From Syngnathus acus (lineage: Eukaryota; Chordata; Actinopteri; Syngnathiformes; Syngnathidae), in NCBI RefSeq assembly GCF_901709675.1, contig NC_051088.1, forward strand, positions 1,800,664-1,864,663: a stretch of DNA of 64,000 bases, given 5' to 3'. Both the position numbers and the translations under genes were made by a program. This document shows positions 45,461 to 54,364 of the stretch, piece after piece. Within the stretch, counting starts at the first letter, position 1, and each line of letters opens with the position of its first letter. Under the pieces are notes generated by a model. It ran no database searches. It was given only the letters and a program-made list of their open reading frames with translations, and was not told where the DNA came from.

Positions 45461-46643
45461 GTGTAGGCATTCAGGTGGCCACTTCTGTGTTTGGCGCTTG
45501 CAGGTGTATGTGCCAACCATCTGGTCAGTGGTGTCGACACCTCCTTTCGTCTTATTGTAAAATGTGATCACTTCTGTTTTTTTCTTCGCACTAGTTTCAT
45601 CCACTACTTTGTCGTGGTGCATCGTGCTCAGTAGCACAACAGCTTTTCCTTTCTTCCTTACATAGCTGACCATGGTAAGGTTGCCATTGAATCCAAACTC
45701 TGTGCTGTGAACCTCCTTGGACTTGGAAGGCTTCATCAGAGGAGGGATATCTGGCTTGTTCTGGCGTAGAGTCCCCACAATGGTGAGATCCTTATACAAG
45801 AGATGCTGCGCAAGAGGCACACTGGTGAAGAAGTTGTCCATTGTTATGTTTCGACCTGTGTGTCTAAATTGACTACACAACTGCTGGACAATGGTTTCAA
45901 ACAGATTCTTCTGAACTTCTTCTCCTGGTTGTCTCCCCGTGTAAACTATGCCATCTATTCCATAGGGGATGCGTGCATCACAAACCCAAAAGATTTTTAG
46001 GCCGTACTTTGCAGGCTTGCTTGGCATGTACTGTAGGAACGTGCACCTACCCCTGAAAGGCACAAGTTGTTCGTCCACAGCAACACAATCACTGGGGATG
46101 AATCGCTGTCGGCAATTGACCAGAGACAGGGCCCATACATAACGAAAGGCTGCCATGTGGTCTGTTTCCAGCCGGAAGGCTCTGGTCCTTTTATCATCAA
46201 AGCGCAAGGTACGGCAATGTCTTCAAATCTCCCAATCGACATCGTGGCCTTGTACATGTTATATGAGATAATACTTACATGTATCAGCTCTTGCTATGTA
46301 AAATATCTTTGTGAGGAGTGACACTTCTCATATAGATTGTGTGGTCCACAGCGACAGTTGATGAGGATCAAAGGTTCCCATTGGATTCCATAGAAAATGC
46401 ATGCAGGTCATTTTTGACCCACTTATGGAAACTTGGGGTAGTACTACAAAAACTACAATTTCTCAAAATATATAATAGGTAAGTTAAAAATGTCAATAGC
46501 ATGGTGTCAAAAACATGTTTTTTAAGGAATTCCTAGAATATGAAATAACAGTTTTCAATTCCAAAGATATTTAAAAAAAACAACCTAACCGGGTCATTTT
46601 TGACCCACTTATGCATCTAAGGGTTAAAACCGCTCAACTGGAC

Positions 46644-46661
46644 ATCACGTCGGGGTCACCA
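46644..46661 (-). promoter_or_regulatory. Primer-binding site matching the 3' end of tRNA-Trp
   Basis: The plus strand ATCACGTCGGGGTCACCA equals the last 18 nt of vertebrate tRNA-Trp including CCA, as I remember the sequence. The minus strand (element RNA) would therefore pair with it. It lies 2 nt from the LTR at 46664, the usual retroviral spacing. tRNA-Trp priming is known from avian leukosis-type retroviruses. Confidence 0.85.
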
Positions 46662-46663
46662 AT

Positions 46664-47077
46664 TGTTGCGTTTTGTTCAAGATTTCCGTCGTTGAGCAAG
46701 GAAAACAAAGATGTGGAGTGATAGTTGGTTCTTTATTTGCAAGATCTTGGGTTGTCTCACGGCAGTCAGTACACAATGTACTTCAGTAGATGAAAACAAC
46801 AAGGTCAGACTCCAGATCAGAAGGTTTTATACTGTCCGCAAGCAGGAATACGGAAGGGAAGAAAAGGGAGGGGAAAAGAAGGAAAAACATATCCTCATAA
46901 GAATGTCGTGTTATCTACTGAATGTTTTGTATCAACGTGTCATGACGTTAATTAGCTCTGCCTTATGTGTAATGGAAAAGTTACCAAGCTGTGTGTGCTG
47001 TGTCAGTGTTCTGATTGAATAACTATGTGTGCATAAATTAATAAGAGCATTTAGACATTGCTGTTGATCTCTCTTCA
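46664..47077 (-). repeat. 5' LTR of the tRNA-Trp element
   Basis: On the minus strand: TATAAAA at 46831-46825 and AATAAA at 46737-46732, giving a plausible U3/R/U5 layout with U5 next to the primer site. It also contains (plus strand) GACTCCAGATCAGAAGGTT at 46808-46826, a 19-nt match to the anticodon arm of tRNA-Trp. Confidence 0.85.
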
Positions 47078-47147
47078 ACCCATTTTCACAAACTGCTGTC
47101 TGTTACTTATGTAACTTTTTATCCTGTTCAGAGCAATTCCTCTAATA

Positions 47148-47523
47148 CAGTGGTTCTTAACCTGGGTTCGATTGAACCCTAGGGGTTTAGTGAGTCCGTC
47201 TCAGGGGTTCGGTAGAGCCTCCACTGCGGAGGTCCGAACAAACCTGATTTATTGTGTAAATTTGTGACGAGGCATATCTGAACGGGTCTCGCAAAGGCAA
47301 CAGCAGAAGTCACACTGATTTGCAGGTATGTAATTTGTTTTGAGTTGTGTTGGTTATGTTCTTTGAACAAGGTGATTTTCATGCATGGCTCATTTTGTGC
47401 ACCAGTAATAAACATTGATGTCTTGAATTAGAAAAAAAAATGTTTTTAACTCAAGAGGGGTTCGGTGAATGCGCATATGAAACTGGTGGGGTTCGGTACC
47501 TCCAATAAGGTTAAGAACCACTG
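47148..47523. mobile_element. hAT MITE, 376 bp
   Basis: Ends CAGTGGTTCTTAACCTGGG and GGTTAAGAACCACTG, exact 8-bp duplication CTCTAATA (47140-47147 and 47524-47531). Sister of 18986-19375. Confidence 0.9.
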
Positions 47524-47531
47524 CTCTAATA

Positions 47532-48480
47532 CCATAATGTTCCAGTTTATTGGCTAAAATGTTGGGTTCTATGGTGTCAAAAGCTATTTTTAAGTCAATG
47601 AATATTCCGGCAGTGTGTTTGTTACTGTCAATGGAGTTTGTTATCTCCTCTATTGTGAATGTTTTTTCCTGAAACCATATTGGCTATCTGTTAATATGTT
47701 GTATTTTTGTATGAATGACTCAAGTCTGGCATCAAATAATTTTTCTAGTATTTTTGAAAATTGTGACATGATAGAGATGGGTCGGTAATTTGTGAAAAGG
47801 TGCAAATCGGAGTTTTTGTAAAGTGGAATTACTTTAGCTTTTTTTTTTATCTCTGGTAATTTGCCAGACATAAATGATAAATTAAAGATGTATGTTAAAG
47901 GCTTGGCAATACCCTCAATAACCCATTTTACAGTTTTCATATCAATTTCATCACAATCAGTAGACAGTTTTGGCTTACATTTTGGAAACAATGTTGATAA
48001 CTTCCCTCTCATTTACATCTGAAAGAAACATAGAGTTGCTTTTCCTATCTATTAAAGAATAATCAGGACTTTCAGTATCAGTGATTTCTCCAGCTAATTT
48101 TTGACCAATGTCCACAAAGTACTTGTTAAACTTATTAGCGATTTCATTCATGTTGTCAAGTGTTTCTTTATTCTCAGTAAAGTAAGAGGGTACGTTTTTT
48201 GTGACGTATTTTGATTTTTAATTATGGAGCTGAGGATGTTCCACGTGCCTCGTACATTGTTCCTGTTATCCTTTAGTAATCTATGATAGTAATCTTCTTA
48301 GCAGTCCGTATGATAGTAGATTTGTATTTCTTGTATTTGCTTTCAGCTTCAGATGTTCTTGATTTAATGAAGTCTCTATAAAGTTTTTTTTACATGCATT
48401 TCTAATTCCTCCAGTAATCCACGAATACTATGCATACAATTTATTTTCAGTGGTTTTAAGGGAGAGTGTTTGTTAAATAG
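47532..48480 (-). pseudogene. LINE linker and RT N-terminal part
   Basis: Frame at 48012-47650 has KWVIEGIAKPLTYIFNLSFM, KKAKVIPLYKNSDLHLFTNY, PISIMSQFSKILEKLF and YGFRKKHSQ, RT motifs before the palm. Upstream fragments include KYKKYKS and WITGGIRNAC-like stretches with stops. It is continuous with 40117-39724 once the insertions are removed. Confidence 0.8.
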
Positions 48481-48599
48481 CATTTTAAACTAGAATGTGC
48501 AATTTCTGGAGAAATTGCGTGTGAAGGCGAAATGTATGAATAACTTCTTCAGGGAATGCTGCCGAATGACGTTGAAACGTGTTGAATTACTTGAGAAAT

Positions 48600-49268
48600 G
48601 TAGAAATTTTGGAGAATTTGGTTGAATTTCAAATTTGGAATTTTTGGTAAGTGGGAAGTTGTGGAATAGGTAGGCAAAAGGTTGAAAGTTGGAATGGGTT
48701 GAATCGGTTGAAAAATGTAGAAATTAGAGTAGAAAAACGAAATTTTGGAGAATTTGGTTGAATTTCAAATTTGGAATTTTTGGTAAGTGGGAAGTTGTGG
48801 AATAGGTAGGCAAAAGGTTGAAAGTTGGAATGGGTTGAATCGGTTGAAAAATGTAGAAATTAGAGTAGAAAAACGAAATTTGAGAATTTGGTTGAATTTC
48901 AAATTTGGAATTTTTGGGAAGTGGGAAGTTGTGGAATAGGTAGGCAAAAGGTTGAAAGTTGGAATGGGTTGAATCGGTTGAAAAATGTAGAAATTAGAGT
49001 AGAAAAACGAAATTTGAGAATTTGGTTGAATTTCAAATTTGGAATTTTTGGGAAGTGGGAAGTTGTGGAATAGGTAGGCAAAAGGTTGAAAGTTGGAATG
49101 GGTTGAATCGGTTGAAAAATGTAGAAATTAGAGTAGAAAAACGAAATTTGAGAATTGGTTGAATTTCAAATTTGGAATTTTTGGGAAGTGGGAAGTTGTG
49201 GAATAGGTAGGCAAAAGGTTGAAAGTTGGAATGGGTTGAATCGGTTGAAAAATGTAGAAATGAGAGGT
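48600..49268. repeat. 134-136 bp tandem repeat, about 5 copies
   Basis: GAGAATT(TG)GGTTGAATTTC recurs at 48612, 48748, 48882, 49016 and 49150. Unit consensus includes GTGGGAAGTTGTGGAATAGG and GGAATGGGTTGAATCGGTTG. Copies are nearly identical, suggesting recent expansion. Confidence 0.93.
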
Positions 49269-49499
49269 TTGTGACATGTCGAATGTGCCATTAAGAATGA
49301 ATGGGGAAAAATTTGTCGGAATTTTGCGAAAACGGAAGATTTTCGGAACGAGAAAAATGGAAGCGCTCATGCCATGAATATTTGGAATACGTCAAAAGTG
49401 GAATGGAGTGAATCGGATGAATTATGTGGAAGAAGAAGCTGGACAAGGAATAAAATATAACTAGAATTGCAATTCCTGAAGAAATTGCGTGTGAAGGTG

Positions 49500-50400
49500 A
49501 AGAAGAATGATGTTGAAACAAGTTGAATCGGTTGAAAAATGTAGAAATGAGAAGGGAAAAAGGAATTGGGTGTGAATTTCAAAATAAAAGATGTGAAGTT
49601 TTTGGTAAGTTGTGGAATAGGTAGAAAAATGATGAACAGTTGAAAGTTGGAATGGGTTGAATCGGTTGAAAAATGTAGAAATGAGAAGGGAAAAAGGAAT
49701 TGGGTGTGAATTTCAAAATAAAAGATGTGAAGTTTTTGGGAAGTTGTGGAATAGGTAGAAAGATAATGAACAGTTGAAAGTTGGAATGGGTTGAATCGGT
49801 TGAAAAATGTAGAAATGAGAAGGGAAAAAGGAATTGGGTGTGAATTTCAAAATAAAAGATGTGAAGTTTTTGGGAAGTTGTGGAATAGGTAGAAAAATGA
49901 TGAACAGTTGAAAGTTGGAATGGGTTGAATCGGTTGAAAAATGTAGAAATGAGAAGGGAAAAAGGAATTGGGTGTGAATTTCAAAATAAAAGATGTGAAG
50001 TTTTTGGTAAGTGGGAAGTTGTGGAATAGGTAGAAAATGATGAACAGTTGAAAGTTGGAATGGGTTGAATCGGTTGAAAAATGTAGAAATGAGAAAGGAA
50101 AAAGGAATTGGGTGTGAATTTCAAAATAAAAGATGTGAAGTTTTTGGTAAGTGGGAAGTTGTGGAATAGGTAGAAAAATGATGAACAGTTGAAAGTTGGA
50201 ATGGGTTGAATCGGTTGAAAAATGTAGAAATGAGAAGGGAAAAAGGAATTGGGTGTGAATTTCAAAATAAAAGATGTGAAGTTTTCGGTAAGTGGGAAGT
50301 TGTGGAATAGGTAGAAAAAGGATGAACAGTTGAAAGTTGGAATGGGTTGAATGGGTTGAAAAATGTAGAAATGAGAAGGGAAAAAGGAAATATTGGTGAA
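49500..50400. repeat. 134-142 bp tandem repeat, about 7 copies
   Basis: GTAGAAATGAGAAGG recurs at 49541, 49675, 49809, 49943, 50083, 50223 and 50365. The unit shares GGAATGGGTTGAATCGGTTG and GGAATAGGTAG with the 48600 array, so both come from one ancestral unit. The later copies gained 6-8 bp (TAAGTGGGAAG in place of GAAG). The 396-codon minus-strand frame across part of it is an artefact. Confidence 0.93.
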
Positions 50401-50918
50401 TTGGGTGTGAATTTCAAAATAAAAGATGAAAACGTGAAAATTTTGAATTTGGCAAGTTTGGGAATGTCCCCAATGTGATTTGAATGTGTTGAATGATGTG
50501 AATTTCAAACTGGAACAACGTAAATGTGAAATGTTGAATCTGCCATTAAGAATGAATGGGGAAGAAATTGCCGGAAATTTGTGAATTTTGTGAAAACGGA
50601 AAATTTTTGGAAGGAAAAAAATGTAAGCACCCATGTCATGAATATTTGGAATAAGTGAAAAGTGGAACGGAGTGAATCGGTTGAAGTATGTGGAAGTAGT
50701 TAATGGACAAAAAAGTGAGCGGAAGATGTAGAATAATAATAAAGGACAGGAATAACAATAGTGTGAAGGTTTCACCTTCACACTAATAATAATAAAGTGA
50801 ATGGAGTAGAATAACATATGTGTGAAGGCCTTCGCCTTCACACAATAAGTTAAAGAATATACTATAAGCTTTATCGACATCATTACTGCAATAAACCTCA
50901 TTCCAATTCTGCTCAATT

Positions 50919-51314
50919 TGTCAGGCTTCGGGGTGGAGTAATGGAGCGAGGACGACCAAATGCAGCTTGGACGAGGGTTTATTGCAACAAACTCAAAATA
51001 CAAACCCGGCAAACCGACGTGACTAAACAACAAAACCAAATAGGACTGATCGCCAAAGATGTGAAACAAAAGACAGGAACCAAACAAACCGCGTGACAGT
51101 GAGACATGCATTGTCCACATCTCGTGCAATGCTCCGACATCGAGTGGCACACAAACAGAACTTAAATACATACAACTGCCCTCAATACAAATACAACACA
51201 GGTAACGAGAGGCAGGTGCGTGTGATTACACTAATCAAGGGCATACAGAAAGGGAGGGGCGAGCACACAGACACAGAAACGATGACATCACAAAACTGTG
51301 GACGAGGCATGACA
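50919..51314 (-). mobile_element. Solo LTR, 396 bp, minus strand
   Basis: Plus strand starts TGTCAGGCTTCGGGGTGG and ends GACGAGGCATGACA, exact 5-bp duplication CAATT (50914-50918 and 51315-51319). On the minus strand it reads TGTCATGCCTCGTCC to CCTGACA with AATAAACCCTCGTCCAAGC, so it is of the same family as 21799-22093 but about 100 bp longer. Confidence 0.9.
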
Positions 51315-51319
51315 CAATT

Positions 51320-51641
51320 AAGTCATTTTTAGTGCATTCAGAGTCTCTGGCCACTTGACTCTTTTTCAAATTGTATTCTTGTTGATCTCCAGCAGATTAG
51401 ATTCTGTATTAAAAGTGGTAAATATTGGCAAATGATCACTAGACTAGAAGTCCACTAACAGTCATTGGCTACATCATTTGTAAATATATTATCAATCAAT
51501 GTAGCACTTCCAGATGTTATTCTGGTAGGTCTTGTAATTTTAGGGTGCAAGTGTAAACAATACATGGTGTTTAGAAAATCATAGGTGGGTTTATGTTCAT
51601 TTGCTTTTAAAAAATCAATATTGAAATCCCCACAAATATAC
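51320..51641 (-). pseudogene. LINE endonuclease remnant
   Basis: Minus frame: VRYICGDFNIDFLKANEHKP, FLNTMYCLHLHPKITRPTRI and SATLIDNIFTNDVAND, the C-terminal half of an APE-type endonuclease. It matches CGDYNIDFLNPNKTPAIEDF in the plus-strand LINE at 57970. It is the upstream part of the LINE split over 39724-48480. Confidence 0.8.
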
Positions 51642-52296
51642 CGTACATTTTGGGCTATAAGCCGCACCAGCTAAAATTCATGATTTTTCAAGTTTTATAC
51701 TTATATAAGCTGCACCGGACTATAAGCCGCACGTGCGCACGAGTTATTTAGAAAGAAAGACAGTACACAGAAAGCCTTTTTAAAGTTTTAATCACATTAA
51801 CATTTCGTTGTAAACACGGCAGTAACAGCACTAGCTGGGCTAAAGTTTTACTAGCCTTAACATTTCGTTGTAAACACGGAAGTAACAGCACTAGCTGGGC
51901 TAAAGTTTTAATAACATTAACATTTTGTTGTAAACACGGAAGTAACAGCACTAAATAGGCAGGTAAAAAAAAAACATACCAGTCAACAAAGTCACTGAGG
52001 GCCGTTTTTTGTCTTCCTCCGGTCCACTGAAACTAGCAAAATCTTCCTCCTCAGTGTCCGATTGGAATATGCATGTAAAGTCGCCGCATGATCGCGTAAG
52101 GTTTTTAATGTTTAATTCCCATTTGTAAGAGACTATACACAAAGATGATTGTCAGGAAAGAGATGATTATTTAGGGACGCATAACTTTTATTAACATAAC
52201 AGCACAACAGCGGTCCACAGCCTTTTTATGAGTGTATAAGTGTTTTAGTCATGAGAAAAATCATGGAAAAAAACCTATATAAGCCGCACCGGAAAA
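51642..52296. mobile_element. TA-flanked DNA transposon, AAGCCGCAC family, right end lost
   Basis: After TA, CCGTACATTTTGGGCTATAA and GCCGCACC; the other side has CTATATAAGCCGCACCGGAAAA at 52275-52296 but no final TACGG. Three internal repeats of about 60-63 bp (TAAAGTTTTA...TAACATT(T)CGTTG...ACTAGCTGGG) lie at 51781-51950. The lost right end coincides with the start of LINE ORF1 sequence. Confidence 0.65.
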
Positions 52297-52299
52297 GAG

Positions 52300-52787
52300 G
52301 GCAGTGTCGGTGTGATGTGGGAGCGTTTGCCTGCATTAAACCTGTGATTTATCATACAATGGATGGAGGAACAATAGTGGAAGATGAACTCTTGAACTTT
52401 CTACTGATAAAGTCGAGAGCGCTTGACCAAGACAACATTATCAAAAGAGTCAAGACTAGCTTTAGTTCGCAACGGATTGAGGCTGCCAAAGACATGATGG
52501 CAGAGCTGTTTCCTGACGACAAACGCTGGTCAACTCACAGAGGAGAAAAGAAAGATGAACGTTACATCAAAATGTGCTTGGCTGTGTTCAAGGAGAAAAG
52601 GCAGATGGGACCAAGATTTGTGTCACATTATCTTGATGAACTGCCTCCCATCTCATTCAAACATGTTGATGTCTCTGCGCTACTTGGAAGAATGCAGCAG
52701 ATCAACTCCGACATTGAACTGATGACTGCATGTGTGAAGTTGTTGGAGCTCTCGGGCTCCTTTAACCAGCGACTGGTGGCGGTGTAA
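52300..52787 (+). pseudogene. Non-LTR retrotransposon ORF1-like region (first domain)
   Basis: The frame reads AFACIKPVIYHTMDGGTIVE, LLNFLLIKSRALDQDNIIKR, KRWSTHRGEKKDERYIKMCL and PPISFKHVDVSALLGRMQQI and then stops. I remember this block as a common N-terminal ORF in fish non-LTR elements, preceding a second ORF1 domain and ORF2. Function is unclear, probably RNA or protein binding for the element particle. The reading frame from 52251 runs in from the adjacent transposon, so ATG 52359 or an upstream lost start is more natural. Confidence 0.55.
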
Positions 52788-52799
52788 AATACGGCAACT

Positions 52800-53590
52800 G
52801 TTGCTGGGGGGTGCGAGTCCTCCTTGGCTGCTCACCTGGCGGTGGCTACTTTCTCAGCCTGGGGAAGAAGGCTCCTCGAGCAACGGGTCTGAACTGAGTC
52901 GCAGCACGGCAATGTGAGAGGAGAATGCGGAAGAGCGGCGGGCACCTTTTTCCTCCGAGTCTGCCCGAAAAACTTCGGTGCGAGGCAGAGGGTGGTCGAC
53001 ATCTGAGCCGCTTGGAGGGACCTTTCAGGGGTTTGAAATTGTCCCGGGAAAGTCCAAGGCCAACAGCTGGAGTACTGTGGTGATGCATAGTAAAAAACAA
53101 GCGGCAGCCCCAGAGAGCTCTGCTCACCGCCCAGCCAAACATCCACGGGAAAAGGTCGCCATTACAGGGACGGCAGTAACACACAACGATAAACTTTCCA
53201 CGGTGAAAACTAAGTTAGTCAGCGTGTTCGCTGCGAAATTCACGCTGGACCTTGACGCTGATACTCTTCGTGAATTTCTGCAAGGGACAATGAACCGCGA
53301 TGTGAAATGCAGGAAAATCAAAAATACAGCAGTTTCAGTTCCTTTTGTATTACCGCTGAATGGAACGACTGGAAGGAGATGTATGACCCTCAGTTCTGGC
53401 CAGCCGGTCAGTCGTCAGACAGTACTTTGAACCTCACCGCCGAAGAGGAGCAGCAGACGGGGTGAGGCTCCCAGAGAGAATCCCTTCCCCGCGGAGCGAA
53501 GGGAGGATGCGCCCCGGAGACGAAGCGTCGACAGCTGCCGCCGCGGCTGCTGCGGTGGAGGTGACGCGGGACAGCAGGGAGACCAGCAGC
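52800..53590 (+). pseudogene. Non-LTR ORF1 second part, broken
   Basis: Frame 52978-53430 includes REKVAITGTAVTHNDKLSTV, KTKLVSVFAAKFTLDLDADT and LREFLQGTMNRDVKCRKIKN; after a shift comes EMYDPQFWPAG-type sequence near 53380 (YDPQFWPAGQSSDS). Very GC-rich compared with neighbours. Likely the nucleic-acid-binding part of ORF1. Confidence 0.5.
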
Positions 53591-53616
53591 CCTGATGGGA
53601 ATATCATGGGTTCATA

Positions 53617-53784
53617 ATGCGTGTTGTGTCCTACAATTCTCGTGGCCTACGAGTAAGACATACAGCTGCCGACAAAGCGAGGCGGCTGGTGGTGGACACA
53701 CTGCTGGATGACTGTAACGTCTTGTGTATACAAGAGTCTTGGATGGCAAAGCAAGACTTGGACAAACTCAACACACTGCACCCA
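53617..53784 (+). pseudogene. LINE endonuclease start
   Basis: MRVVSYNSRGLRVRHTAADK and NVLCIQESWMAKQDLDKLNT give the N-terminal strand and the catalytic Gln-Glu segment of an APE-type endonuclease. It is cut after about 56 codons by an LTR. Confidence 0.75.
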
Positions 53785-54057
53785 GGGTTTATTGACGAAA
53801 ACAAACTAACAGACTTGGTAAACTGACGTAACTGAATAACAACCCCAACAACAGAAACTGAACAGAGACGTGAGACAAAGACATCATGACATTAACAATG
53901 ACAGACACACAGACAGGACTTAAATACAAGATAGGTAACAAGAGGCAGGTGATTTGAGATTACAATGATTGTGAGGTAACACAGGAGGGGAGGGGCGACG
54001 CGAACAGAAACCATGGTAACTTACATATAATAAAACAACCGGGGACGAGTCGTGACA
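53785..54057 (-). mobile_element. LTR fragment, minus strand, inside a LINE endonuclease
   Basis: AGGGTTTATTGACGAAAACAAAC to GGGGACGAGTCGTGACA matches the 50919-51314 LTR on the minus strand but lacks its last 60 bp or so (lower-coordinate side). No target duplication, and roughly 100 codons of endonuclease are missing at the site, so a deletion accompanied or followed insertion. Confidence 0.75.
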
Positions 54058-54362
54058 TCGTCATGGCTGGATCACGTGGTATCCACTGTTGATGCTCATG
54101 CCTCGATAGATAGTATGATGATTTATTATGATTTAGCCACAACTGACCACATCCCCATTGCCATGGTATTAAAGGTAGATAATGTACCCACACTTACTAA
54201 GAATGAAGAAAGCCAAGAGGTTAAAATAAATTGGACCAAACTGTCGAATGAAGATGTCCTCAGATATTGATCCTGTTCTAATGAATTATTGTGTAAAGTG
54301 AATTTACCTATGAATGCTATTTGTTGTACTAATATAAACTGTGAGGACTCCACTCATGGGGA
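54058..54362 (+). pseudogene. LINE endonuclease end
   Basis: SSWLDHVVSTVDAHASIDSM and LATTDHIPIAMVLKVDNVP: the DH motif closing the endonuclease. It belongs with 53617-53784. A stop follows at 54268 and the sequence is then cut by the next LINE. Confidence 0.7.
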
Positions 54363-54364
54363 AA

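Larger units (their letters stand above)
43845..46240 (-). pseudogene. piggyBac transposase, N-terminally truncated and interrupted
   Basis: The main frame (46207-45470) has VAVDEQLVPFRGRCTF (first catalytic Asp), NITMDNFFTSVPLAQHL (second Asp) and GGVDTTDQMVGTY (the third Asp pair), followed by QKWPPECLH. After the hAT (44166-45460) the protein continues as TFFTAQHPDFKSGITNARRL and ends with a cysteine-rich finger, CQICPSRKDHKVSNRC. Just upstream, in another frame, is MSIGRFEDIA, so there is a frameshift near 46210, and the first 150-200 residues are absent. The catalytic residues survive, but truncation, frameshift and insertion make it dead. Confidence 0.9.
43157..46623 (-). mobile_element. 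piggyBac element, minus strand, split by a hAT
   Basis: TTAA lies on both sides (43153-43156 and 46624-46627). The element ends are inverted repeats CCCTTAGATGCATGAGTG and complement of CTTATGCATCTAAGGG. Inner repeats of GGGTCA(A/T)(A/T)(A/T)(A/T)TGACCC lie near both ends. The transposase is broken. It sits about 20 bp from the primer-binding site of the LTR element, so it inserted into an existing copy. TTAA duplication is diagnostic of piggyBac. Confidence 0.93.
40122..47077 (-). mobile_element. LTR element with tRNA-Trp primer site, no recognisable gag-pol, minus strand
   Basis: Two direct repeats of about 411 bp (40122-40532 and 46664-47077) with ends TGTTGCG...CTTCA on the plus strand, so TGAAG...CAACA on the coding (minus) strand. 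A 4-bp ACCC follows and precedes the pair (40118-40121, 47078-47081). The primer-binding site beside the right-hand LTR fixes the orientation as minus. After removing the piggyBac insertion the interior is only about 2.6 kb: a leader, a 28-copy minisatellite and about 1.1 kb of unknown DNA. This is the form of a non-autonomous LTR element that depends on another element for its proteins. Confidence 0.85.
48481..50870. mobile_element. Minisatellite-rich block with terminal hairpins, Helentron-like
   Basis: A block of related 134-142 bp repeats flanked on the right by two perfect or near-perfect hairpins (50759-50785 and 50820-50843, GTGTGAAGG...CCTTCACAC) within AATAATAATAAAG sequence. On the left is AATTTCTGGAGAAATTGCGTGTGAAGGCG (48501-48529), echoed internally near 49471-49499. 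No inverted terminal repeats or target duplication were found. AATAACAATAGTG-hairpin ends and internal tandem repeats fit non-autonomous Helentron-type rolling-circle elements. There is no Rep/helicase. Confidence 0.5.
39724..51641 (-). mobile_element. APE-type LINE, minus strand, split into three pieces
   Basis: Pieces in LINE order: endonuclease (51667-51320), linker and RT start (48480-47532), then RT palm to thumb (40117-39724). They are separated by a Helentron-like block and solo LTR (48481-51319), a hAT (47148-47523) and an LTR element (40122-47077). Peptide signals run ICGDFNIDFLKANEH, ITRPTRIT, then PLYKNSDLHLFTNYRPISI and YGFRKKHS, then the complement of GGTGTCCCCCAGGGGTCGG (GVPQGS-like), and finally KTKLMIFSNRRKP and IIFLGVIIDEHIHWKDHI. 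The same LINE family lies in plus orientation at 56766-59960. Confidence 0.75.

Noticed and set aside
46808-46826. A tRNA-Trp gene in the LTR
   Set aside because: Only the anticodon-arm segment matches; acceptor, D and T arms are not in tRNA order, so no tRNA can fold.
49981-51171. 396-codon minus-strand open frame
   Set aside because: It runs through the 134-142 bp tandem repeat and into a solo LTR. Its length is due to a repeat unit divisible by or near a multiple of three and lacking stops, not to a gene.
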